DNA from: an uncultured Prevotellaceae bacterium
GTDB taxonomy: Bacteria; Bacteroidota; Bacteroidia; Bacteroidales; Muribaculaceae
DNA length: 9,976 nt
Direction of reading: 5' to 3'
NCBI GenBank assembly: GCA_900556245.1
Contig: USOC01000021.1
Span: 1-9,976, forward strand
A model generated the notes under the pieces. The model saw only the letters and a list, made by a program, of their open reading frames with translations, searched no databases and was not told the origin of the DNA. Below are positions 1 through 6,041 of the stretch, one piece after another. Position 1 is the first letter of the stretch. The number at the start of each line of letters is the position of its first letter. A program made the translations under genes and the position numbers.

Positions 1-103
1 GCCGATGAAGACCCGCTTCCATGTGATTGACAAGGACAATGTGGTTATCAAATGCCATTATTGTGAGCGTTCGCTGGTCCGTGACGAAATTGAATTGAAA
101 TGA
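1..103 (+). CDS. C-terminal end of an unrecognised protein with a CxxC motif (partial)
   Basis: Only the last 34 codons are in the window, read in the frame that ends at the TGA at 101-103; the start lies upstream. The visible tail contains a CHYC (CxxC) pair about 14 residues from the end, followed by a charged terminus ending in EIELK. A single CxxC near the C-terminus could be half of a zinc site; the C-terminal CxxC of Hsp33-type redox chaperones looks loosely similar, but that is only an impression and I do not assign it. The stop codon overlaps the start of the next gene by 4 bp (ATGA), so the two are probably translated from the same message. That the frame is coding is inferred from this coupling and from its being open to the window edge. 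Confidence 0.55.
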   Translation, partial: PMKTRFHVIDKDNVVIKCHYCERSLVRDEIELK

Positions 104-681
104 CCGCAGGAGAAAAGAAGGTATGGCGTCCAGGCACAATGATTTATCCGTTGCCTGCAGTGCTGGTGGGGTGCGGGTCGTCGCCGGAGGACTATAATTT
201 AATCACAGTGGCCTGGGTCGGGACAATTTGTTCGGATCCGGCTATGTGCTATATTTCGGTGAGAAAAGAGCGCCATAGCTATGGATTGATTAAAGAAAAT
301 ATGGAGTTTACGCTTAATCTGACTTCGGTAGAGATGGCTCGGGCAACCGATTGGTGCGGAGTGCGTTCGGGCCGAGACTATCGTAAGTTTGAAGAGACAG
401 GCCTGACACCGCGAAAAGGAACGATGGTTTTGGCTCCATATGTGGCGGAGTCTCCGATGTCGATAGAATGTCGTGTGAAGGAAATCATCCCCTTGGGGAC
501 TCATGACATGTTTATATCTGATGTGCTTTGCACGCTTGCCGACGAGCGTTTTCTCGATCCGGAAAGCGGAGCATTTGACATGGGCGCTGCCGGGCTGTTG
601 GCTTATGCCCATGGCAACTATTATGAACTGGGCAACTCCGTCGGTAAATTCGGATGGTCGGTGCAAAAGAAACTGAAATAA
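100..681 (+). CDS. Flavin reductase-like domain protein (flavoredoxin type)
   Basis: This 193-residue protein fits the length and pattern of the flavin reductase-like family, which folds as a split beta-barrel, binds FMN and is cytoplasmic. Visible family signatures are the N-terminal [15 protein letters not shown] strand (residues 9-23), the FMN-contact stretch [17 protein letters not shown] (33-49) with [11 protein letters not shown] after it (51-61), a SGRDYRKF segment (90-97), and the C-terminal [10 protein letters not shown]...[10 protein letters not shown] end (169-193). Members are often annotated flavoredoxin or NAD(P)H:flavin oxidoreductase; the electron donor and physiological partner cannot be read from sequence. 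The ATG at 100 is preferred because the next Met (residue 14) would cut off the conserved WRPG segment. It overlaps the upstream stop by 4 bp, suggesting translational coupling. glyA follows after 26 bp with no terminator between, so they are probably co-transcribed. Confidence 0.88.
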   Translation: MTAGEKKVWRPGTMIYPLPAVLVGCGSSPEDYNLITVAWVGTICSDPAMCYISVRKERHSYGLIKENMEFTLNLTSVEMARATDWCGVRSGRDYRKFEETGLTPRKGTMVLAPYVAESPMSIECRVKEIIPLGTHDMFISDVLCTLADERFLDPESGAFDMGAAGLLAYAHGNYYELGNSVGKFGWSVQKKLK

Positions 682-707
682 CCTAACTATAACTATTTTG
701 TATAGAT

Positions 708-1988
708 ATGAAAAGAGTCGTTTTGATTTTTGACATTATCGAGCGTGAACATCAGCGCCAAAAGAAAGGTATCGAGCTGATTGCTTCTGAAAACTTTGTC
801 AGTGACCAAGTGATGCAGGCTATGGGGTCTTGCCTGACCAACAAGTATGCCGAAGGTTATCCGGGCCACCGTTACTATGGTGGGTGTCAGGTTGTAGACG
901 AAGCCGAGTCGCTTGCCATTGAACGCGTGAAAACGTTGTTCGGTGCGGAATATGCCAATGTGCAGCCCCATTCCGGAGCTCAGGCCAACATGGCTGTGTT
1001 TATGGCCGTGATGAAACCCGGAGATAAATTCCTTGGTTTGAATCTGTCGCATGGCGGTCACCTCAGTCATGGTTCTCCTGTGAATTTTTCCGGACTTTGC
1101 TTCCATGCGCTTGAATATGGAGTGAAAGAGGATAGTGGTCTGGTCGATTATGACATGATGGAAGAAGTGGCTCTGCGTGAGCGTCCGAAGTTGATAGTCG
1201 GAGGAGCGAGCGCTTATTCGCGTGAATGGGATTATGCTCGGATGCGCAAGATTGCAGATGAGATTGGAGCTTTGCTGATGATTGACATGGCTCACCCGGC
1301 AGGTCTGATTGCAGCCGGTTTGCTCGACAATCCGTTGAAATATGCGCATATCGTCACTTCAACGACCCACAAGACACTTCGTGGCCCGCGCGGAGGCTTG
1401 ATTCTTTTGGGTAAGGATTTTGATAATCCTTGGGGTAAGACCACTCCAAAGGGGGTTGTCAAGAAGATGTCGGCTATTTTGGACTCTGCCGTATTCCCGG
1501 GTGTGCAGGGAGGTCCGCTTGAGCATGTGATTGCCGCAAAGGCTGTGGCTTTTGGCGAAGCGTTGACTCCGGAATATAAGGGATATCAGGAACAGGTGCG
1601 CAAGAATGCGCGTGCCATGGCTGAAGCTTTGTTGGCGAAGGGTTACAAGATTGTGTCAGGTGGTACTGATAACCACTGTGTGCTTGTCGATTTGCGGACG
1701 CGTTTCCCGGAATTGACCGGAAAAGTCGCAGAAAAGGTGCTTGTTGATGCTGATATTACTGCCAATAAGAATATGGTTCCGTTTGACAGTCGTTCACCGT
1801 TCCAGACTTCTGGTATTCGTCTTGGCACTCCGGCTATCACAACCCGTGGCGCAAAAGAGGAATTAATGGGCGAAATTGTTGAGATGATTGATACTGTCTT
1901 GAGTAATCATGATGATGATGCTGTTATCAAGTCGGTTCGCGAAAAAGTCAACTCTATTATGTGCAACTATCCTATGTTTGCTTATTAA
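708..1988 (+). CDS. glyA: Serine hydroxymethyltransferase
   Basis: Cytoplasmic PLP enzyme that interconverts serine plus tetrahydrofolate with glycine plus 5,10-methylenetetrahydrofolate, the main supply of one-carbon units. At 426 residues it is close to the bacterial norm (E. coli GlyA is 417). The sequence is easy to recognise: IELIASENF (22-30), [16 protein letters not shown] (44-59), [11 protein letters not shown] (84-94), the PLP-ring region MIDMAHPAG with Asp193 and His196, and the Schiff-base lysine Lys222 in [12 protein letters not shown]. The C-terminal small domain has [15 protein letters not shown]. The MKR...[13 protein letters not shown]-terminus is the form usual in Bacteroidetes and supports the ATG at 708. 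No Shine-Dalgarno is seen, as is common in this phylum. The gene ends before two hairpins. All catalytic residues I checked are present. Confidence 0.98.
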   Translation: MKRVVLIFDIIEREHQRQKKGIELIASENFVSDQVMQAMGSCLTNKYAEGYPGHRYYGGCQVVDEAESLAIERVKTLFGAEYANVQPHSGAQANMAVFMAVMKPGDKFLGLNLSHGGHLSHGSPVNFSGLCFHALEYGVKEDSGLVDYDMMEEVALRERPKLIVGGASAYSREWDYARMRKIADEIGALLMIDMAHPAGLIAAGLLDNPLKYAHIVTSTTHKTLRGPRGGLILLGKDFDNPWGKTTPKGVVKKMSAILDSAVFPGVQGGPLEHVIAAKAVAFGEALTPEYKGYQEQVRKNARAMAEALLAKGYKIVSGGTDNHCVLVDLRTRFPELTGKVAEKVLVDADITANKNMVPFDSRSPFQTSGIRLGTPAITTRGAKEELMGEIVEMIDTVLSNHDDDAVIKSVREKVNSIMCNYPMFAY

Positions 1989-2013
1989 TAAACAGATTGC
2001 TTGCACTTGACCA

Positions 2014-2048
2014 AAAGGGGGAGTGGGACGTAGAGTCTATTCCCCTTT
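2014..2048 (+). terminator. Stem-loop just downstream of glyA
   Basis: AAAGGGGGA (2014-2022) pairs with TTCCCCTTT (2040-2048) as a 9-bp stem with one G-U pair. The 17-nt loop can form a small inner GAC/GTC pairing (2027-2029 with 2035-2037). It lies 26 bp after the glyA stop. The run of T after the stem is short (TTTATTG), so this may be a weak terminator or a 3'-end stabilising hairpin ahead of the stronger one at 2074. Confidence 0.5.
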
Positions 2049-2073
2049 ATTGTATCGTATGAGAGAGCTGTAA

Positions 2074-2110
2074 AAACAAAAGCGTCCGTTGTTGCCGGAC
2101 GCTTTTGTTT
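2074..2110. terminator. Bidirectional intrinsic terminator between convergent glyA and deoR-type gene
   Basis: AAACAAAAGCGTCCG (2074-2088) and CGGACGCTTTTGTTT (2096-2110) are perfect reverse complements, giving a 15-bp stem with a 7-nt loop (TTGTTGC). The GC-rich core is flanked by A-rich and T-rich arms, so each transcript strand ends in a U-rich tract: CTTTTGTTTATAAT on plus and CTTTTGTTTTTA on minus. The position, between the 3' ends of the plus-strand glyA block and the minus-strand regulator, fits a shared terminator. Confidence 0.88.
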
Positions 2111-2128
2111 ATAATAAGGTGTATTGTT

Positions 2129-2899
2129 TTAGTATAGGGGGACAATGGTCAGTTCGATACCCATTTCTTCAATGGTTTGTGCCGTAGATGTGCTAATTCC
2201 CGAATCAGTGATGATTTGGTCAACTTCTTCCATGTCGGCAATTTTGCTGAAACCTCGGCGGCCGAATTTTGATGAATCGGCAAGGACAATGGTTTTTTGA
2301 GCGGCTTGTATCATTTTACGGTTGAGGGCCGCTTCCATCATGTCGGTAGTTGTGATTCCAAAATCCAAATCAATACCATCGACACCCAGGAAGAGTTTGT
2401 TGCAAGAAAAATCGCGTAACGCTTCTTCGGCATATTTCCCGACAACGGAAAGGCTGCTGTGCCGAAGTAGGCCTCCTAACTGGATAATGTCGATGTCTTT
2501 TTCTTTGGAAAGAATCGATGCCACTTCAAGAGATGCTGTGATGACGGTTAGACGGTCGGAAGTCTGTATGTTGCGTGCTAAAGCGTGCATTGTAGTGCCT
2601 GATGCTATCAGTATTGAGTCGCGGGGTTTGATGATGGCTGCGGCTGCAGTTCCAATGATGCGCTTTTCCTCTACGCGGAGTCTTTCTTTTTCGCTGACAT
2701 TCTTGTTTTCGCTGTATGGGTCGATTAGAATTGCCTTGCCGTGGTTGCGGTATAACTTCTTTTCTCTTTCGAGTTCAGTCAAATCCTTTCTGATGGTTAC
2801 GGATGATACATTGAGTTGCTCCGCCAAGTCTGAAACCAGAATGGAGTCTCGGTGTATCAGCAGATTCATAATGATTGCTTGTCGTTCTTCCTTGGTCAT
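2129..2899 (-). CDS. DeoR/GlpR-family transcriptional repressor, probable regulator of the divergent glp operon
   Basis: At 256 residues this has the standard DeoR-family length and two-domain layout. Residues 1-55 form a winged helix-turn-helix, with the family signature LVSDLAEQLNVSSVTIRKDLTELE at about 21-44. Residues 75-256 form the DeoRC sugar-phosphate sensor, with DSILIASGTT (94-103), LFLGVDGID (169-177) and VLADSSKFG (205-213). These loops resemble those that bind phosphorylated effectors in the family. It faces glpABC across a shared 293-bp region, so the plain inference is a GlpR-like repressor released by glycerol-3-phosphate or a related sugar phosphate, possibly autoregulated. 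Sequence alone does not separate GlpR from other DeoR paralogues, so no symbol is given. The MTKEERQ start is typical and supports the ATG at 2899. The gene ends at a shared terminator. Confidence 0.93.
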   Translation of the reverse strand: MTKEERQAIIMNLLIHRDSILVSDLAEQLNVSSVTIRKDLTELEREKKLYRNHGKAILIDPYSENKNVSEKERLRVEEKRIIGTAAAAIIKPRDSILIASGTTMHALARNIQTSDRLTVITASLEVASILSKEKDIDIIQLGGLLRHSSLSVVGKYAEEALRDFSCNKLFLGVDGIDLDFGITTTDMMEAALNRKMIQAAQKTIVLADSSKFGRRGFSKIADMEEVDQIITDSGISTSTAQTIEEMGIELTIVPLY

Positions 2900-2982
2900 T
2901 TCGTAATGCTTTGAGCGTAGTTAGTAATTTTTCCGAAAGTTACGCATTTTTTTTCGAAGCATATCCATTGGTGAGGTGAAAT

Positions 2983-3002
2983 CTTGTAAAAACTTGTAAA
3001 AA
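2983..3002. repeat. Perfect tandem direct repeat of 10 bp in the regulator-glpA intergenic region
   Basis: CTTGTAAAAA occurs twice head to tail (2983-2992 and 2993-3002). A related TTGTAAAAA recurs at 3065-3073. The unit length of one helical turn puts both copies on the same DNA face, which would suit a tandem protein site, but it could equally be a chance duplication in AT-rich DNA. Confidence 0.6.
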
Positions 3003-3078
3003 TGACAGTTAGCTTTCCGGTTGGAGGGGTGGAATGTTTTGGAATGAAAGGGTTGGAAATTTTTTTGTAAAAAAACAT

Positions 3079-3086
3079 CAAATTTA
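3079..3086 (-). promoter_or_regulatory. Candidate -7 box for the DeoR-family regulator
   Basis: On the minus strand this reads TAAATTTG, a match to the Bacteroidetes TAnnTTTG -7 consensus. No good TTTG -33 element is found 19-20 bp upstream, and use of this box would leave a leader of roughly 170 nt before the regulator's start. It abuts the -33 region proposed for glpA, so the two promoters would be back to back. Weak assignment. Confidence 0.3.
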
Positions 3087-3127
3087 TTTCGCTGTTACAA
3101 AAATGTGTTTTATATTTGTTGCGAAAT
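3086..3127. promoter_or_regulatory. Inverted repeat ATTTCGC...GCGAAAT bracketing the glpA promoter
   Basis: ATTTCGC (3086-3092) and GCGAAAT (3121-3127) are perfect 7-bp inverted copies whose centres are 35 bp apart. One copy overlaps the proposed -33 element and the other sits just after the -7 box. The right copy continues as GAAAC (3128-3132), which is itself inverted as GTTTC at 3140-3144. Binding at both arms would block polymerase. These are candidate operators for the divergent DeoR-family protein; the protein-site link is inferred, not shown. Confidence 0.5.
3087..3118 (+). promoter_or_regulatory. Bacteroidetes-type promoter of the glpABC operon
   Basis: TATATTTG at 3111-3118 matches the TAnnTTTG -7 consensus exactly. 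TTTC at 3087-3090, 20 bp before it, is a fair -33 element (consensus TTTG). Transcription would start near 3124-3126, giving a leader of about 67 nt before the glpA ATG. Operator-like repeats overlap the -33 box and follow the -7 box directly. Confidence 0.62.
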
Positions 3128-3144
3128 GAAACAATGGCAGTTTC

Positions 3145-3159
3145 GTAAACAAAGTTTAC
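3145..3159. promoter_or_regulatory. 15-bp palindrome GTAAAC-AAA-GTTTAC in the glpA leader, candidate operator
   Basis: GTAAAC (3145-3150) and GTTTAC (3154-3159) are perfect 6-bp inverted arms around an AAA spacer, about 20 bp after the expected transcription start and 33 bp before the glpA ATG. It is directly preceded by a TTTCG box (3141-3145). A smaller palindrome, ACACA-A-TGTGT (3158-3168), overlaps its right end. The arms would form only a small hairpin in RNA with a 3-nt loop and no U tract, so a DNA-binding site is more likely than a terminator. Confidence 0.5.
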
Positions 3160-3192
3160 ACAATGTGTCTTGGATAAGTTTATATAAGCGCA

Positions 3193-4800
3193 ATGAAAGA
3201 AAACGAATATGATGTGATTATTGTAGGAGGTGGAGCAACTGGAGCCGGTACGGCGCGCGATTGCTCCTTGCGCGGTTTGCGTGTCCTACTTGTTGAACGT
3301 TTCGATTTTGCGACAGGTGCAACCGGGCGAAATCATGGTTTGCTTCACAGTGGCGCGCGTTATGCGGTGACAGACAAAGAGTCTGCAACGGAATGTATCA
3401 AAGAGAATATGATTCTCCGTAAGATAGCGAGTCATTGCGTTGAGGAGAATGACGGATTGTTTCTTACTTTGCCGGAAGATGATTTGTCCTATCAGTCGAC
3501 ATTTGTCGAGGCGTGTCAAGCGGCCGGCATTTCGGCTGAGATTATAGATCCGGCGTTGGCCAGACGCATAGAGCCGTCGGCGAATCCGTCACTCATAGGA
3601 GCTGTCAAGGTGCCGGACGGTTCGGTCGACCCGTTACGTCTGACATTGGCCAATGTGATTGATGCCAAGGCCCATGGGGCTTATGTTCTTGTCTATGATG
3701 AAGTGAAGTCGCTCATTCAGGAGCAGGGTCGGGTGATAGGGGTAGAGGTTTTGTCCCACAAGAAGAAAGAATGTAAAAAATTTTATGCGCCGATTGTGAT
3801 TAATGCCGGTGGTATCTGGGGGCATGGCATTGCGGAAATGGCCGGTGTGAAAGTTAATATGTATCCGGCAAAGGGCTCTTTGTTGATTTTCGGTCATCGA
3901 GTGAACAATGTCGTCCTGAACCGTTGTCGTAAGCCTGCCAATGCAGATATTTTAGTTCCTGGAGACACGATTTGCTTGATAGGGACGACCTCCAGTCATG
4001 TGGGCTTTGATGAAGTCGATGATATGCGGGTGACTCCGGATGAGGTGGATTTGCTTCTCAAAGAGGGAGAAAAGCTCGCTCCGTCGCTTGCGACGACACG
4101 AATTCTTCGTGCTTATGCGGGTGTGCGTCCGCTTGTGGCATCCGATGATGATCCGACCGGTCGAAATATCAGTCGAGGCATTGTGCTTCTTGACCACGAA
4201 AATCGAGACGGTGTGCCAGGATTCATTACGATTACCGGTGGTAAGCTGATGACGTATCGTCTTATGGCAGAATGGGCAACAGATTTGGCTTGTAAGAAAC
4301 TCGGAGTTGAGAAGTCTTGTGTGACAAAAGATGAAGCCCTCCCCGGTTCACGCGGAGAACGCAAGGAGGTTACATCGAAATCTGTGGTTGTAGAGCGTTC
4401 GAAAAAGTCGGCGGTCAATCGTCATGGAGATTTGGCAGAGCGGATTCCTTCCGAAAGCGAATTGGACAATAGTCTTGTCTGTGAATGTGAAGACGTGACG
4501 GTGGGAGAGGTGAAATATGCGTTGAATGAGCTTCATGTGAATAATCTGGTCGATCTGCGTCGTCGTACACGCGTAGGTATGGGAACTTGTCAGGGCGAAC
4601 TTTGTGCCTGTCGTGCGGCCGGATTGCTCGGAGATGCCCAAAATTGTGCAAAGACGGCAAAGGCGGATTTGGTGTCCTTCCTAAACGAGCGCTGGAAAGG
4701 TGTTTATCCGGTAGCGTGGGGTGATGCTCTTCGGGAAAATGAATTTACGCGTTGGATTTACGACGGAGTTTGTGGAATGGAATTAAACGATAATTTATGA
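3193..4800 (+). CDS. glpA: Anaerobic glycerol-3-phosphate dehydrogenase, catalytic subunit A
   Basis: Oxidises sn-glycerol-3-phosphate to dihydroxyacetone phosphate and, in the GlpABC complex, passes electrons to the membrane quinone pool during anaerobic growth. The 535 residues match the family (E. coli GlpA is about 540). The N-terminal Rossmann FAD site is IIVGGGATGAGTARD (9-23), followed by VERFDFATGATGRNHGLLHSGARY (34-57), which carries the conserved substrate-side Arg and His residues. The end of the dehydrogenase domain shows AYAGVRPL (307-314) and FITITGGKLMTYRLMAEWA (344-362). The C-terminal BFD-like [2Fe-2S] domain, which distinguishes GlpA from aerobic GlpD, has CxC at 430/432 and C466-x4-C471. 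Its stop overlaps the glpB start by 4 bp. It is first in the operon, behind a TATATTTG promoter and divergent from a DeoR-family regulator. No defect seen. Confidence 0.96.
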   Translation: MKENEYDVIIVGGGATGAGTARDCSLRGLRVLLVERFDFATGATGRNHGLLHSGARYAVTDKESATECIKENMILRKIASHCVEENDGLFLTLPEDDLSYQSTFVEACQAAGISAEIIDPALARRIEPSANPSLIGAVKVPDGSVDPLRLTLANVIDAKAHGAYVLVYDEVKSLIQEQGRVIGVEVLSHKKKECKKFYAPIVINAGGIWGHGIAEMAGVKVNMYPAKGSLLIFGHRVNNVVLNRCRKPANADILVPGDTICLIGTTSSHVGFDEVDDMRVTPDEVDLLLKEGEKLAPSLATTRILRAYAGVRPLVASDDDPTGRNISRGIVLLDHENRDGVPGFITITGGKLMTYRLMAEWATDLACKKLGVEKSCVTKDEALPGSRGERKEVTSKSVVVERSKKSAVNRHGDLAERIPSESELDNSLVCECEDVTVGEVKYALNELHVNNLVDLRRRTRVGMGTCQGELCACRAAGLLGDAQNCAKTAKADLVSFLNERWKGVYPVAWGDALRENEFTRWIYDGVCGMELNDNL

Positions 4801-6032
4801 GATTCGATACAATTATTATAGGTGGAGGACTTAGCGGTCTGACATGTGGCATCAGCCTTCAGAAGCGCGGTGTGAAATGTGCGATTGTATCAGCGGGACA
4901 AAGCGCCTTGCATTTTTCATCGGGTTCTTTCGATTTGCTCAGCCGTCTTCCTGGAGGCGAAAAAGTTGTCAATCCTGTAGTTTCTGTCTCTAAATTGCCC
5001 GAAAGTCACCCGTATTCGAAATTTGGTGATGATTTTGCGAAATATGCGCAGAAGGCAAAATCGCAACTGATAGAATGTGGCGTGGAGGTAGAAGGAAGCG
5101 AAGAACAGAATGGTTATCATGTGACGCCGATGGGAGTGTTGAAGCCGTCGTGGTTGACAATTTCTGATTTCACGCGTTTTAAAGGGATGAAAGATTTCGC
5201 AGGCAAGACGTTGCGAATCTTGAATTTTTCCGGATTTCTGGATTTTAATACGAAATTTATTGCGACTCAATTGGAGGAATATGGTGCGACATGCAGCATT
5301 GAAAATATCCGTCTGCCTGAATTGGACAGGCTAAGGGTGAGCCCTACCGAAATGAGGTCGACCAATATAGCCAAAGTGCTTGAAAATCAAACAGTGTTCA
5401 GCAACCTGTTGTCTTTACTGAAAAATTACTCTATTGGGGTTGATATGGTGGTGTTGCCGGCAGTCTTCGGACTTTCTTCACCGAAGCTTGTGAAAGTGTT
5501 ACGAGAAGAGATTCCGTCGACATTACTGATGCCGACAATGCCGCCATCCGTCGCGGGCATTCGCACGCAGCAGACGCTTCGAAGAGAATTCGAACGTTTT
5601 GGCGGCGTGTTTATGCTCGGCGACAATATTATCAAGGCCGAAATGGAAGGGAATTGCGTGAAGACAGTCTATTCTGTGAATCATGGCAACATCGGATTGT
5701 CCGCAGAAAATTTCGTTCTTGCAACGGGCAGTTTCTTTAGTAATGGTCTTGTAGCCCGTCCCTCGGGAGTAGTCGAGCCGGTGTTCGGTTTGGACGTCGA
5801 CTACGACAAGAATCGCGGAGCGTGGTATGACGCTGATTTTTTCAAGGCGCAAAAATATATGATGTTCGGAGTAGCGATAGATGTCGATTTCCATGCAAAA
5901 AAGGGTGGAAAAACTGTTGATAATTTGTATGTAGCCGGCTCGGTTCTTAGCGGTTTTGACCCTATCCAAGAAGGTTGTGGGGCTGGAGTAGCGATGCTGA
6001 CTGCATTGAAAATTGCCGATAATTTGAAATAA
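4797..6032 (+). CDS. glpB: Anaerobic glycerol-3-phosphate dehydrogenase, flavoprotein subunit B
   Basis: Second subunit of GlpABC, thought to carry a flavin and relay electrons from GlpA to the iron-sulfur subunit GlpC. The 411 residues match the family size. The N-terminus MRFDTIIIGGGLSGLTCGIS, with the GxGxxG-like GGGLSG at 9-14, leads into GQSALHFSSGSFDLLS (34-49), which is close to what I recall of E. coli GlpB. Later landmarks are LMPTMPPSVAGIR (near 243-255), LATGSFFSNGL, and the C-terminal flavin-binding stretch LYVAGSVLSGFDPIQEGCG. The ATG overlaps the glpA stop (ATGA), so the two are probably translationally coupled, which suits equal amounts of two partner subunits. glpC follows after 9 bp. 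Confidence 0.95.
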   Translation: MRFDTIIIGGGLSGLTCGISLQKRGVKCAIVSAGQSALHFSSGSFDLLSRLPGGEKVVNPVVSVSKLPESHPYSKFGDDFAKYAQKAKSQLIECGVEVEGSEEQNGYHVTPMGVLKPSWLTISDFTRFKGMKDFAGKTLRILNFSGFLDFNTKFIATQLEEYGATCSIENIRLPELDRLRVSPTEMRSTNIAKVLENQTVFSNLLSLLKNYSIGVDMVVLPAVFGLSSPKLVKVLREEIPSTLLMPTMPPSVAGIRTQQTLRREFERFGGVFMLGDNIIKAEMEGNCVKTVYSVNHGNIGLSAENFVLATGSFFSNGLVARPSGVVEPVFGLDVDYDKNRGAWYDADFFKAQKYMMFGVAIDVDFHAKKGGKTVDNLYVAGSVLSGFDPIQEGCGAGVAMLTALKIADNLK

Positions 6033-6041
6033 ACAGAGGAA

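Noticed and set aside
694..700. TATTTTG just before glyA as a possible -7 promoter box
   Set aside because: It is one base short of TAnnTTTG, and a start about 7 bp downstream would fall at the ATG itself. Co-transcription with the flavin reductase gene is simpler.
693..1349. Long open frame on the minus strand opposite glyA (also 5523-6461 opposite glpB/glpC and 6687-7307 opposite glpC)
   Set aside because: These are antisense shadows of clearly recognisable genes; they show no domain signatures and low-complexity His/Arg/Thr-rich translations.
2935..2942. Minus-strand TAACTTTC as a regulator promoter closer to its start codon
   Set aside because: It mismatches the last base of TAnnTTTG and has no TTTG-like element 19-20 bp upstream, so support is weaker than for the box at 3079-3086, itself weak.
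2896..3081. A 61-codon minus-strand frame whose stop overlaps the regulator's start codon by 4 bp (ATGA), resembling a coupled leader peptide
   Set aside because: Its composition looks like translated AT-rich intergenic DNA, with no domain or signal. Its start overlaps the only candidate promoter box for that strand, so it would not be transcribed from its ATG. The overlap alone is easily chance.
3145..3168. Overlapping palindromes in the glpA leader as an attenuator or riboswitch
   Set aside because: Stems are only 5-6 bp with 1-3 nt spacers, there is no U tract, and a leader of about 67 nt is too short for a known riboswitch class; DNA operators explain them better.
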